The notes: a model not told the origin generated them from the letters alone. DNA of 64,000 bases from Proteles cristata cristata (GCA_017311185.1 JAESUZ010004818.1:868001-932000), one strand, 5' to 3'; positions 1-11,421 are shown, counted from the stretch's first letter. Made by a program: numbers and translations.

Positions 1-84
1 TCATTAGATGGATCCATGTGGAGCTGAACTTGATTTTCTTAACTAAACTTCAACATTCACATTTGTCCTCCCTTCAATAAATTT

Positions 85-560
85 CATTTTATCATTTCCT
101 ATATGCCAGGAATGTATGATGCTCATCCCTGGGTATAATCTTATCCCTGAATAAGGGAGAGAGACTAACAGCAAACTTGGAATGAGATAAATTCAATAAT
201 AAGATGTGGACATGGCATAATTATAGCAAAGAAAGGAATGATTAGCCCTTCCTGAAGGAGATGAAGCATGATATGTGAATTGTTTTATAGGTTGAAGGAA
301 GGGTATTTTAGGAAGAGAAAATAGCATGTACACAAACCAGAGACGTGAAAGTGCCTGGGTGTTCAGAGAAATATAAGCAATTTAGAACATCAGAAACATA
401 AAGCATTAAAAAAGGGAATGACATGAGATGAGGCTGGAAGAGGCAGGCAAAGGCCACATGGGCCTTCGGTACCATGTTATGCAGTTTAAGATGTCATAGT
501 TTAAAGGGAAGCCACTGAAGATTTTAAAGAGAAAAGCATACACACTTTGAGTTTTAAGAA
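85..560 (+). mobile_element. Diverged L2 LINE 3' region
   Basis: The order of motifs follows the L2 3' end: a size-class phrase near 105, a gain/growth stretch, then wording equivalent to 'gggaagccactgaagatttt' near 509-528. Divergence is high and indels are frequent, so the boundaries are approximate. It is an old non-coding fossil with no open reading frame. Assignment is by recalled consensus only. Confidence 0.5.
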
Positions 561-832
561 AGATCCCCTATGTGGTGGTATGGAGGCTAGGTGACTTGTA
601 CATAAAAATACGGAGAGGTAATGAGAACCTAAACTAAGAGAGGCAATAAGAATGGAAAAGGAGGAATGGACTTGAGGGATATTTAGGAGGGTTATTTAAA
701 TGACTATCAGAATAAGAAGTATCTCCTTTTAATACTATAAAAATTTTTTAAATCATTTGTTAGCTTTGTTTCTTTCTGATAGAAACTAAGTCCCCAACAG
801 ATCAGTTAGCACTTTCTTTGACATTTATTTCT

Positions 833-1080
833 TTTTTTTAATGTGGTTTTTTTTTTTTTTTTTAAGTTTATTTGAGAGAGAGAGAGAGCACACACGCTCA
901 CACGTGCATGCGTGCGCGAGCTGGAGAGGAGCAGACAGGAAGGGAGAGACAGAGAATCCCAAGCAGGCTCCATACTGTCAGCACAGAGCCCAACGTGGGG
1001 CTCGAAGCCACAAACCGTGAGATTATGATTGAGCCAGAATCAAGTCAGATGCTTAACTGACTGAGTCACCCAGGCGCCCC
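833..1080 (-). mobile_element. CAN SINE (tRNA-Lys-derived), minus strand
   Basis: The element reads backwards: a long T tract, a GA-rich pyrimidine-tract complement at 875-900, then the complement of the tRNA-like head ending in cccaggcgcccc at 1080. Imperfect target-site duplications are gacatttatttct at 820-832 and gacttatttct at 1083-1093. The 62-residue frame across it has no coding meaning. Confidence 0.9.
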
Positions 1081-1773
1081 GAGACTTATTTCTATTTAGA
1101 GGGAGTCAAATGTTTCAATAGGCCCTCAAGGATGAAAATCACAATGTCAAACTAAATAATGTATACCTCACGAAAATGCATGTGCTTATCAGGCTGTCTT
1201 TATGGCACTTTTTAAAAGAGAGAGATACTTTCTGACAAAGCTAAGTGAAAATAGTAATAAGAGAGTGAACTGTTGATAAAGATACTTACATTTATATTCT
1301 CCATGTTTTAAATGTCAGCTTTAACATTTTACTGAAAAAGAAATACTCCCTTTATGTGAGAAATATAGTAAGAAGACACACTAATTAGGATTTTGGTGAT
1401 TTACAGAACATACGTATCCTAGCTCTCTTTTGTCCTTTCCAAATACTACCTAATGATAATCCCACAACCACTTAAGGAGGTCCAATGACCTCAGGGAAAT
1501 TTTAGGAAAGATGTAAACTGTGAGTTTTTACTGGAATTCCCTGTGAACATAGCCTAATTTCTTACATTTATCATAACAGAGCTCTACTGGCAGCAGAGAA
1601 ACATTTAAATGCTTCTGTGCTAATTAAAGCAAATATTTACCTTAAGACTCTCACCTTCATATAAATATAATAATATAAATAATATTAAATAATACTCGCC
1701 TAAAGGAGCAATTCCAAGGGCTTCTTGAGCTCATATAAATTAGTAATTAGAATACTCAAATAATTGTTGATTA

Positions 1774-1983
1774 CTTATTTTATTTTTTAACATTTATTTA
1801 TTTTTGAGAGACAGAGCACAAGCAGGGGGAGGCGCAGAGAGAAAGGGAGACACAGAATCCGAAGCAGGCTCCAAGCTCTGAACTGTAGCACAGAACCCAA
1901 TGCAGGGCTCAAATTCACGAACTTCAAGATCATGACCTGAGCCAAAGTCAGACACTTAACCAACTGAGGCATCCAGGCACCCC
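1774..1983 (-). mobile_element. CAN SINE, minus strand
   Basis: It starts with an A/T tail complement and ends with ccaggcacccc at 1983. The flanking duplication gttgatta is at 1766-1773 and 1986-1993. It is moderately diverged from the young felid form. The 61-residue antisense frame here is a SINE artefact. Confidence 0.9.
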
Positions 1984-2456
1984 AAGTTGATTATTTTTTA
2001 ACATAAATAATAGACTAGTTTTTGTAAAGGCCTAACTGGCTAATTAGTCACCAAACATCTTTGCTTTTGACAGAAATTATATCAAGTTCATGTGGCAACA
2101 TTAGTTTCCTTACATGCTGATTAGAAGCTCTGATGGGCAGATTTGTATTTGATTATTAAGAAAATGACTACTAATTAATGTAGTCTAAAAGATAAAATAT
2201 TTCAAAACATGTTCAATGGCAAGAGGTGGGGTGGATGTTAATAATCAGTGAAATCCATGAGGGGGGAAAATGTTAGAAATGATTTCATGCAAATACCCAC
2301 ATACAGAGATCTTAAGGGGAAACTTTCAAAACATACTTTCATTTACAGTGCAAGCAAATAACCCACTATATGTTTTAAGTGGTCAGAAAACCTATTTCTA
2401 CCTTACTGACATTTTTCCTGGGCACCCTGTACAATGGGCACATAGAAAGTATTTGA

Positions 2457-2665
2457 GGGGTGCCTCAGTGGCTCAGTCGGTTAAGCATCCAACTCTTGAT
2501 TTCAGCTCAGGTCATGATCTCCAACTTTATGAGATTGAGACCCACATCAGGGTCTGTGCTGACAGCGTGGAGACTGCTTAGAATTCTCTTCACCCCTGCC
2601 ACCTCTTCCCCTACTGTGCTCTCTCTCTCTCTTTCTCTGAAAATAAACAAACAACAACAACAAAA
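2457..2665 (+). mobile_element. CAN SINE, plus strand
   Basis: The element runs from the head ggggtgcctcagtggctcag through a CT-rich tract to an (AAC)n-like tail. The duplication aagtatttga (2447-2456) and aagtacttga (2666-2675) differ at one base. The 103- and 71-residue frames overlapping it are SINE artefacts. Confidence 0.92.
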
Positions 2666-2675
2666 AAGTACTTGA

Positions 2676-3735
2676 TAAATAATTGTTTAAAATGTCCATA
2701 AGTGTGTGAGCTGATATTTTTCTATCCCATTGATCTATTTAGGTCATAGTACATTTTTAAAAACTCAGATTTGTGTTTCAAACTCAGAGTCTAGATTTAG
2801 TGTCATTTATAATTATTAATTCACTCAACTCAGCACCTAATACAAGATAAGAAGTATGCAGAAGCACTGGGGCGATGAGGATGAAAATGACATGCTTTTG
2901 CTAATAAGCTGCTTATGATCTAATGGCAGAGACTGGTAATAAACTGCTAAACTGCACTGGATGAAGCGCTCTGACATTGACAGGACAAACATACCAGTCG
3001 CTAGAGTGTGAGGTGAGGAAGGAATACACTGGGGTGCCATAAACTGCACAAATATTATCACGATTCACCGCAACACAGGATAGGGTGAAGCACTGGGGAG
3101 ACTTACTGGGTAGCTTTTACAATGTCACAGTTACTAGAGTCCTCTATAAGAGGAAGGGCTTCTCTCGCCTTGACAAGGTCTTTGCTTTCATATGCACACA
3201 CTCCATGTCGACCAAATCCTGGAGGGTGGGGGCCATGGCTGTGATTCCTGCACTGGAACATAAGAGTAATTTGACAAAGCACAGGGGGAGAATTAATGTC
3301 ACGTTCAATTACATACGAAACCATCTGCTACCATCAACATGATCTATATTATCAAATTATAGAGTTTCTTTGAGTCTTACAGGTATAGATTAGGGAAGAT
3401 TTTCATCTTAATTCTATTCACTGAGATGAGTTATCAGAAAATTCCCAATTATATGTTTTGTCATTAAATAAAAGTCATCTCTAAGGGCACCAGCGGACCT
3501 TCTTACCTGTAGTAGGTGGAAGGTTACAGCTATTGACACATAGGAAGGTCGCCAGCTCTCTGCTTAGGGAGTTGTGGCAGCCACGCCCTAAGGATACATC
3601 CTCACCTCCCAATAAAACAAGTTCTTGAACAGGTATTAACTGGGGTCTTGGGGGAAGAGGAGAAAGTATTTTTTTAAATCTTTGACTAAATAATACCTCA
3701 AAATCTTCCAAGTTTGGTGAAACCATAAACCCACA
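2676..3735. other. No gene or repeat recognised
   Basis: This is AT-rich sequence with only short chance frames on both strands (74 to 85 residues), none with recognisable composition or motifs. I see no splice-bounded exon, RNA gene or clear repeat consensus. A very old repeat may be present but could not be named. Confidence 0.4.
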
Positions 3736-4584
3736 ACTCTAAAAGCTCAACAAACCCAAGAAGGATAAACCTCAAAACTGTACACAAAGGTATATTATAA
3801 TCAAATCACCAAAAACCAATGTCAAGGAGATAATCTTAAGAGCAGCCTAAGGAAAAAGACACATTGTGTTCAAAAAAATCAAAGACACAAATGAATTCAG
3901 ACCTCTTATCAGTAAGAGCAAGCCAAAACGCAAACACAACAGTTTTCAAGAGCTGAATGAATTACAAATCTGAAGCAACAGCAAAACTGTTCTTCGAAAA
4001 TGGGGGTGAAATACATACTTTTTCAGACAAGCAAAAGATGAGAAAATTGCCAGTAAACATATTCTAAGAAATGATAAAGGAAGTTCTTCAGGCTTAAACG
4101 AAAAAATTCCAGATGGCCATCTGAATCAATACAAAGGAACAGAATGCCAGACTACATGGGTAAATATGTATAATTATGTGGGTAAGCATAACAGATTTTT
4201 TCTCATTTTTTAATTTCTTGATGATAGTAGTGAAACGGAAGTATCCTTATAAGTATACTTGTAAAAGATGTTACAATAGTTATAAGAGATACTACAGTAG
4301 TATTTATAGGTAGGCAGTGATAACTTAAAGTGTATAATGCTAACCCAAGAGCAACCTTTAAATGAAGAGGTCTAAGTAGTAAGCCAAGAGCAGAGATAAA
4401 ATAAAATATGTAAAAGGCACCAAATTAATATCTTAAAAAGGCAAGAAAAGTAGAAAAAAATGAATAAAGAACAGAGAAGAAAAAGAAAAATGTACAAGAT
4501 GATATATTTACACTTAACCACCATATTGATAATCATGTTAAGTGCAAATGGTCTAAAAAACAAAAAGATTGTTAGATTGGATTT

Positions 4585-4798
4585 AAAAAAAAAATTTAAT
4601 GTTTATTTATTTATTTCTGAGAGACAACATGAGCCGGGGAGGGTCAGGGAGAGAGGGAGACATAGAATCTGAAACAGGCTCCAGGCTTTGAGCTAGCTGT
4701 CAGCACAGAGCCTGACGCGGGGCTCAAACCCACAAACCATGAGATCATGATCTGAGCCAAAGTCGGATGCCTAACTGACTGAGCCACCCAGGCGACCC
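4585..4798 (-). mobile_element. CAN SINE, minus strand, inside L1M
   Basis: It has an A/T tail complement at 4585-4615 and ends in gccacccaggcgaccc at 4798. The target duplication is gttagattggattt (4571-4584) and gtagattagatttt (4799-4812), both being L1M sequence. This SINE interrupts the endonuclease-coding part of the L1M. Confidence 0.92.
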
Positions 4799-4900
4799 GT
4801 AGATTAGATTTTAAAATACTACAACTACAAGCTGTCTACAAGAAAACTGCTTTAAATATAAAAATATACATAGGTTAAAAGTAAAACAACAGAAAAAGAC

Positions 4901-5224
4901 ATGCTATGCAGAAACATTAAGCATAAGGAATGTAGCAGCTATGTTTATATAAGACAAAGTAGACATCAACACAAGAAATATCAGAGATTAGGAGGGACAT
5001 TTCATAATACTGAAGAAAGAAGCCAATTCATCAAGAACATAACAACCCCAAATGTCTGTGCACCTATAAAAAACTTTCAAATTCATGAAGCAAAAACTGA
5101 TGGAACTGAAAAACAAATAGAAATTTTCACAATTACATTTGGATATTTCAATACTTATTTCAATAACTATGAAGGAGTAAACAGAAAATCCTATTGGATA
5201 GAGAAAAGGATAGAGAAGACTTAG
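4901..5224 (+). pseudogene. L1 ORF2 endonuclease-domain remnant
   Basis: An open stretch of about 107 codons corresponds to the middle and end of the L1 ORF2p endonuclease domain. Family features still visible include a 'NVCAP' box (consensus NVYAP) and a 'GYFNTYF' box where the family has GDFNT. The aspartate of GDFNT is replaced by tyrosine, so a key endonuclease residue is lost. It lacks the domain's N-terminal part, which lies upstream of the SINE at 4585 in decayed form. It is a relic of retrotransposition, not a host gene. Confidence 0.75.
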
Positions 5225-5906
5225 CGCTATCCACCAACTTGATCCAATACATTTTCATAAAGCACCACCCAACAATAGAACAGATTTTTTTTCAAGTACA
5301 CATAGAAAACTAAGACAGACAATATATTGAGCCGTAAAACATGTCTCAACAAAGTTAATGGACTGAACACATACAGAATATGTTCTTACTACAATAGAAT
5401 TAAAATAGAAAACAATAACCAAAGGGTATGTGGAAAATTCTCAAATATTTGGAAACTGAACACCACATTTCTAAATAAACTATAGCTCACAGAAGAAAAC
5501 AAAGAATAACTGGAAAATATTTTGAACTGAATGGAAAACAAAACAGCAAAATGTGTAGGATGCAGCCTGAGCAGTGTTCAGAGTGAATTTTTAGCTTTAA
5601 ATGCCAAGCAGGCAAAAAGAGTCTAAAATAAATGATTTAAGCTTTCACCTTAAGAATCTAGAGGAAAAAAATTAAATTCAAAGTAGACAGAATGAAGAAA
5701 ACAGTAAAGGTAGAAGAAATCCACAAAATATGGAAAACAATATAGAAAATCACGCAAAACAAAAACTCATTCTTTCGAAGGAATAAATTTAAAAAAATAA
5801 TAAACCTCTAGTCAAATGGATCCATAAAAAAGAAGATGTCAGTGACAAATAGGCTTAAAAAGGAGACATCAATATAAGATTCTATGAACATTAAAAAGGT
5901 AATAAG

Positions 5907-6105
5907 GCAGGGCTCAGTCAGTTAAGCATTCAACTTCAGCTCAGGTCATGATCTCCTAGTTTGTGAGTTCGAGCCCCATGTCCAACTCTGTGCTGACAGC
6001 TCAGAGCCTGGAGCCTGCTTCAAATTCTGTGCCCCCCACCCCCCGCCCCTTCCCCCACTCACATTCTGTCTCTCTCTCTCTCTCTTAAAAATAAACATTA
6101 AAAAA
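5907..6105 (+). mobile_element. CAN SINE, plus strand, 5'-shortened, inside L1M
   Basis: The usual gggcgcctgggt head is reduced to ggcagggctcag, followed by the tRNA-like body, a C-rich tract at about 6030-6058 and an A-rich tail. The duplication attaaaaaggtaa (from 5890) matches attaaaaagacagtaa (from 6106) imperfectly. Confidence 0.88.
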
Positions 6106-6259
6106 ATTAAAAAGACAGTAAAACAATACTGAGAACATCTTTATGTCAATAAATTCAACAACCTAGATGGAATGTACAAATACCTCAAAAGACAGAAGTT
6201 ATCAAAATGGGCTTAAAAAGAAATGAGCAGCACTCTAGCTATTAAAAAAATTGAATTCA

Positions 6260-6466
6260 AGGGGCGCCTGGGAGGCTTAGTCGGTTAAATGTCCGACTTT
6301 CGCTTAGGTCATGATCTCACGGTTTGTGGGTTCGAGCCCTGCGTCGGGCTCTGTGCTGACTGCCAGCTCAGAGCCTGGAGCCTGTTTCAGTCTGTGAGTC
6401 CCTCTCTCTCTGACCCTCCCCTGCTCACGCTGTCTCTCTCTCCTGGAAATAAATAAAACATTAAAA
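6260..6466 (+). mobile_element. Young felid-type CAN SINE, plus strand, inside L1M
   Basis: The body carries the diagnostic wording of the young form: gtccgactttcgcttaggtc, the inserted 'ctgactgcc' and cctggagcctgtttcag. The perfect 14-bp duplication aaaaattgaattca lies at 6246-6259 and 6467-6480. Confidence 0.95.
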
Positions 6467-6501
6467 AAAAATTGAATTCATAATTTTAAAACTTCCCATT
6501 A

Positions 6502-6740
6502 GGGGTGCCTAGGTGGCTCAGTTGGTTGAGAGCCCAACTCTTGATTCCAACTCAGGTCATGACCCAGAGTCATGGGATCAAGTCCCTCATCCAGCTCAAC
6601 GCTGAACACAGACCCTGCTTGATTCTCTCTCATTCTCTCTGTCTCTCTGTCTCTCTCCTTCTGCCCCTCTTCCCCGCTTGCATGCACAGACGTGCATGCT
6701 CTCTCTTGCTCCCTAAAAATCAATCAATCAATCAATCAAT
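6502..6740 (+). mobile_element. CAN SINE with (AATC)n tail, plus strand, inside L1M
   Basis: The head ggggtgcctaggtggctcag starts at 6502. The tail is an (AATC)n run at about 6717-6740. The perfect 10-bp duplication cttcccatta is at 6492-6501 and 6741-6750. The poly-A at 6751-6767 lies outside the SINE, within L1M sequence. Confidence 0.94.
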
Positions 6741-7354
6741 CTTCCCATTAAAAAAAAAAAAAAAAAACCCAGGTCCATATCACTTCTAACTGGTGAACTC
6801 TATCAAAATACTTAAGGAAGAAATGATACCAACTCCTTCAGAAATGATAGGGAATTCTTCTCAGCTCATTTTTGGAAGCAGCATTACCCTGATACTAAAA
6901 TCAAGAGACATTATAAGTAAAAAACAAAATAAAATAAAAAAACAAAACAAAAAAATAACTACAGACTCAATACCCTTCATAAGCATAGATGCAAAGACCT
7001 TTAAACAAGACATTAGGCAAAGTGTACCCAGTAACACTATGTAAAAAGAGTAATATATATTATGGCCAAGCTTAAACATTTTAAAACAAATCAATGTGAC
7101 TTACCACATTAACAGAATAAAGGAAAAAAATACATTCATTTCAGGAGAATAAAGCAGTTGACAAAATTCAACACCCACGCATGATAAAAACTCTTGGATA
7201 AAAATTCCTGGCACACTAGGGGAAGAACGGAACTTTCTTAACCTGATAACGAGGTACAGGATAAGAAATCTACAGCTACCACACACTTTGTGGTAAAAGA
7301 CTGTATGTTTAACTCTAAAGACTGAAAACAAAGCAAGGATGTCCACTATCACCA

Positions 7355-7459
7355 CTTTTTTTTTTTTTAAAGTAGGCTCTACACCCAATACGAGGCTTGA
7401 AGTCACAACCCCAAGATCAAGAGTTGCTTGCTCCACCAATGGAGCCAGCCAGGCACCCC
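7355..7459 (-). mobile_element. Short, older-form tRNA-like SINE, minus strand, inside L1M
   Basis: It consists of a T tract, the complement of the older carnivore head body (aaagtaggctctacaccca), then gagccagccaggcacccc at 7459. It lacks the long pyrimidine tract of the young form. It interrupts the L1M between 7350 and 7460. Target duplications are not clear. Confidence 0.75.
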
Positions 7460-7460
7460 A

Positions 7461-7670
7461 TTTCTAATCAACACTGTACTGAAGTCCTAGACAGAATAAT
7501 AAAGGAAAAGAAATAAAATGCATACAGATTAGAAAAGAAACAAGTCCATCTTTATCTGCAGACAACATGATCATGTACAGAGGAGATCTAAGGAATCTTT
7601 ATAAAATTTACAGTAGCATCAAAAATATAAAATACTTAAGACGATTTTATACCATTTCCAGCATTTTCAG
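7461..7670 (+). pseudogene. L1 ORF2 reverse-transcriptase remnant with broken active site
   Basis: The reading follows the L1 reverse-transcriptase palm region. At 7549-7566 the codons read S-L-S-A-D-N where the family has S-L-F-A-D-D. The second catalytic aspartate is therefore asparagine and the preceding phenylalanine is serine. The stretch also has frameshifts and ends abruptly. It is a dead relic belonging to the L1M described at 3740-7670. Confidence 0.7.
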
Positions 7671-8061
7671 TTACATTAAAGGGGGAGGTTCACATCAAAC
7701 GTCTAGCACACCATTCCTAGCAATTGAAACTGGCTATTTCATCATTCCTTCTTGTTCTTTACCATAAGGTTACCCAGCCTTCACCCACCTTATTCATGAG
7801 ACCTAGCTCTCTGAACAGCCTTTCACTGTTTACAGACATCCCCTCCAAAAAAAAACACAAAAAACAAAACAAAACAAAAACATTCTGAAAGGATAAATAC
7901 ACATTAAGAACAGAAAAATTGAAGATATTTGAAATAATATGCCTGAGTCAATTCTCCAACAGTTCCAAAAAAGGCTTAATTGAGAAATGACAGTTTTACT
8001 GAAATAAGTCTATAACCCCTCAACAGGTTTACTAAAAGAGCAAATAGCCTTTTCTTTTTTT
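7671..8061. other. No gene recognised; A-rich stretch
   Basis: This stretch lies between two L1 fossils. It includes an (AAAAC)n-like run at about 7846-7880. Nothing coding or structured was recognised. Confidence 0.4.
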
Positions 8062-9025
8062 AAGTTAACTTACAATAAATTTGACTTCTTGGTATGTAGT
8101 TCTATGAATTTTAACAGATTACGTATAGTGTTGTGTAACCACCACCAAAATCAAGATACAACCCAGTTCCAACATCTCAAAAAACTCCACCGGGATATTC
8201 CTTTGTTGTCATACCCTCCCCAAATCTCAACTCCTGGCAATTACCGATATGTTCTTCATCACTAGTTTCATATTTCCCAGAATGTCACATGGAATTATAC
8301 AGTATATACTCTTCTGAGACTGGCTGCTTTCATTTAACATAATAGTTTTAAGACTCATCCAAGTGGTTTTCTGTTATTAAGAGTTCTTTCCTTGCCGTAT
8401 AGTATTCAATTATATGAATATTTCACAGTTTATCCCTTCAAACAACCCATGTGAGTTGTTTCCAGCTTTTGGCGATTACAAATAGAGCTGCTATAAACAT
8501 TCACGTACAAAGCTTTTGTATGAACATATGTTTTTGCTTCTCTAAGAGTGAGACTGCTTGGCCATCTGGTAAGTATACGTTAAATTTATAAGAAATCACC
8601 AAATTATTTTCCAGATTGGCTATACCACTTTGCATTGCCACTAGAACGTGTGAGAGTGCCAACTGCTCTGCATGCCCACGGGCGCCTGGTGTGATGAGTG
8701 TAATAGATCTGTAGCAATACACCATCATGGTCTTAATTTGTGTATCTCTTAATGGCTGAAGCTGAGTATCTTTTCATGTCATCTGTTTGCTTTCTTTGGT
8801 GAATTGTCTTTTACCCATTTATTAATTGGGCTGTTTGTTTTCTTGCTGTTAAGTTTCGAGAGTTCTTACATTATACATTCTAGACACAAGTCCTTTGCCA
8901 GATAGATTTGCAAATATTTCCTCCCAGTCTGTAGTTTATCTTCCTATTTCTTAAGTCTTTTATATAGCAAAAAACTTTGAATTTTGATGAAGTCCTATCT
9001 ATCAATTTTTTTCTTTTATGTACCA
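8062..9025 (-). mobile_element. Old L1M 3' end, minus strand
   Basis: Read on the plus strand, it shows the familiar antisense L1 3' phrases: 'gagttgtttccagcttttgg' near 8453-8472, 'agagctgctataaac', 'attggctataccactttgca', and 'gtcctttgccagatagattt'. Divergence is strong and frames are short. The run near 8690 (gggcgcctgg) is not a SINE. Confidence 0.75.
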
Positions 9026-9719
9026 TGCTTTCGGTATCACTTCTAAGAACAGCAGTCTTGGGACCACAACTCCTCTGGTCAAAGAGTAAGTCTTCCTCTA
9101 CAGAGTTTCAGGTGCTTGTGCTGCCAGGAGACCTCCTTCTTGCTCCTTGAACTGGAACTAGAAGACTCCTCCCAGAGCACTCTGTCTGCACTGTCATCTC
9201 CATGGTTCAAGTTCAAGCATGGAGGGGAACAGGGGGTGAAACCCCAAGGGAAAAATATGTAAATTCACTCCCGGTTCAGTGGTTTTTTTGAATTCTGATC
9301 TTTCCCCACAATCTACCTGTTAGAATTTACTTCTCAGAATCCTTAAACCGCTGCTACTTACATTCTGCTCAGTGCATTCGGTGAGATAGGCAGGGCCGAG
9401 TGCACTTACTCCGTCTTACCCAGAACCACAGCCACAGTTCTCTTTTCAATAGGTAGGTTCTGCTTTAGCTGGTGAATTCAGCCTCACTACCTGACACTCC
9501 TTAAACACAAGCATACTCGCACCCAGCTAAAAAATAAACATATAGGTCGTGAGATTAAAACATAAATAAGAATATTACTTCAGGATTCTTTTCATCATAT
9601 CACAGCAATTATAATTATATCCAACTGGAAGAAGACAAGCTGTGGAGGGAAGAGTGGAACTATGCTCAGAAGTATTAGAGTGTCAGTAAATAGCAGATGT
9701 AGGTTAAAAGGGACACAGC
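9026..9719. other. No gene recognised
   Basis: No exon-like signal or named repeat stands out. Parts resemble decayed L1 or HAL1 wording near 9120-9200 and 9400-9440, but not well enough to call. Confidence 0.35.
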
Positions 9720-9907
9720 AGTCAGTCTACTTTTTACATCAACATTAATTTTTTAATTACAAAATGATTCATATTCATTTTTAAAATCTAGCAATATAAA
9801 AGGGAATAAAGGGTAAACAATCTGGACTATTTTCCCTCTAATCTTACAGCACCAGAGAAACTACTACTAGCAGTCGGTATATCCTTCCTCATTATATATA
9901 TAGCTAA
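9720..9907 (-). mobile_element. L1M 3' UTR fragment, minus strand (left half)
   Basis: The plus strand reads as the antisense of an ME-type L1 3' UTR: 'gcaatataaaagggaataaa' near 9792-9811, then a passage ending in 'tatccttcc'. It continues at 10239 after a DNA transposon, so the two halves form one element. Confidence 0.6.
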
Positions 9908-10238
9908 CGCTTGCACAGCTCAGGTTTAAACTACACAGGCCACTTACACACCGATTTTTTATATATATAAATACACCATAGTACTGAGATGTATTTTCTT
10001 TTCCTTATGATGTTCTTATTAACATTTTCTTTTCTCTGTCTTACTTTATTCTAAGACTACAGTATATAATATATAGAACGTACAAAATATGTGTTAATCA
10101 ACTATTTATCTTATCAGTAAGGCTTCCAGTCAAGAGCAAGCTATTAGTACTTGAGGTTTTAGGGAGTCAAAAGTTACACATGGATTTTTTTTTACTGTGT
10201 GGAGGGGTCAGCACCTCTAAACCTAGTGCTATTCAGAG
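9908..10238 (+). mobile_element. Old non-autonomous DNA transposon (Tigger-like), inside L1M
   Basis: The order of phrases matches a widespread mammalian Tigger/mariner-class MITE: 'cttgcacagctcaggtttaa' at the left, the AT-rich middle with 'acatttt cttttctctgtctta', 'aaggcttccagtcaagagca' at about 10122-10141, and 'ggaggggtcagcacctctaa' at 10201-10220. The terminal inverted repeats are decayed and no transposase frame is present. I do not commit to a family name. Confidence 0.6.
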
Positions 10239-10745
10239 ATGCAGACTGATTTCAGCCTTCGCCTCTATAAAGAACTCTACACCCTATACATTTCACAGCA
10301 TTGATTTCCCAAAGTAGGACTGCTGGGTCAGAAAATATATGTTTAAACATAAATAGATACTAAGCAACTACCTTCCCCATTTCACTCTCTGAACAGCAAG
10401 GATGTAAGTGTTCTTTTTTCCCTACAAACCTCCCCATAACTGAACATTATCAATCACTTTACAATTTCGCCAATCCGATAACTAAAAATAGCATCTTGTT
10501 TTTCGTTTGCAAGTCCCTCGTTGCTAATCAGTCTGAGTGTGTTTGTTATGCTTATTAGCTTTCCTATTTTCTCTTTTGTGGACTGCCTTTTCGTAGTCTA
10601 CTGTTCTTCTAGGAGATTGTATATCTTTCCCCATTTATACGTTAGGAAGATTAGCCTTTTGCGTATATAGATTTTTCAACGCAGAAATTTACTCAACCCA
10701 CAGATACAAATTTGTTGCTTCTCTTAACGCCTTAAGGCATTAAGA
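10239..10745 (-). mobile_element. L1M 3' end fragment, minus strand (right half)
   Basis: It continues the antisense L1 order after the transposon: 'gtaggactgctgggtcaga', then 'ctcttttgtggactgcc', and the 'gattagccttttgcgtat' passage near 10651-10668. Together with 9720-9907 it forms one interrupted L1 relic. Confidence 0.6.
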
Positions 10746-10847
10746 ACATCAGCTTCATTTTTCACGTAGAAAGTCGAGGAGGATTACCTCTCAACGTAAA
10801 GAATATCCACAATTAAGAGCATTTATTTCTTTCAGCAATTAATTACT

Positions 10848-10980
10848 ATGTATTTATGGCATACAAGGCATCATGTTAGGGGCACAGCAGACATGGGTAT
10901 CTATCCTCCAGGAGTGTAAGCCTAGCAGAGTCTAATAGAGGCAAACAGAGTCAAGTACTAATGGGAGGCAACATGTGATT
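10848..10980 (+). mobile_element. L2-like fragment
   Basis: It has the 'catgttaggggcacagcaga' and 'cctccaggagtgtaagc' wording of the L2 3' segment. It is short and diverged, with approximate ends. Confidence 0.45.
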
Positions 10981-11328
10981 AAGTGGCAAAAATGGGTGGT
11001 AACGACTAAAGAACAGGAGCTACCCTCTATTCACGTCATCATTTTTTGCCAAAAATCAGATCAGAGGAAACCTAAAAAATGATTATAGAAAGTCAAAGCC
11101 TGGTTTCAAAGTCGTGATCCCCAAAGTCAGGCAAGGCCAGTCAAGGCCATTTATGCAGTGACCCACTGGGTGATGGGAGAACGCGTTAAGGCTTCTATTA
11201 TAATGATTTTTACCTTTTTTTAAAAAAGGGGAAACACAAAAATTCACAAATCCGGTTCTTTAAGATTTACTAATTTTAGCACTGCCAGCCTGTTTTGAAT
11301 TTTTGTATCAAGCAAGTCACTCTTTTAC

Positions 11329-11421
11329 AGTCTACTTACAAAGTAACCAGGGGGCAAAGAAAAAGTTCTACCACCCAGAGGGGTTGACAGCGGGACCTTC
11401 AGCATCCCGCAGTACTATCAG
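11329..11421 (+). other. Possible exon (splice-like signals), unconfirmed
   Basis: A GC-richer 93-bp block is preceded by the acceptor-like tcactcttttacag (ending 11328) and followed by the donor-like gtaagttc from 11422. One frame is open for about 30 codons (beginning YLQSNQGAKKKFYH) and matches no family I know. The opposite strand also has an open stretch and a gtaagt, so orientation is uncertain. It could be a conserved element or chance. Confidence 0.2.

Larger units (their letters stand above)
3740..7670 (+). mobile_element. Old L1M LINE, ORF2 region, split by five SINEs
   Basis: The sequence follows ancestral mammalian L1 from just upstream of ORF2 into the reverse-transcriptase domain. 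Recognisable stretches include the feature near 4000-4100 (gaag ttcttcaggct at 4081-4095), the endonuclease region at about 4500-5250, the central region at 5250-6240, and the reverse-transcriptase approach at 6760-7340 and 7460-7670. Stops and frameshifts are frequent, so no functional protein can be made. Five CAN SINEs interrupt it, at 4585, 5907, 6260, 6502 and about 7355. Removing them restores a continuous order of L1 blocks, which shows the L1M was there first. The exact subfamily is not determined. Confidence 0.8.

Noticed and set aside
8680..8700. gggcgcctgg resembling a SINE head
   Set aside because: No tRNA-like body or tail follows; it lies within L1M 3' sequence.
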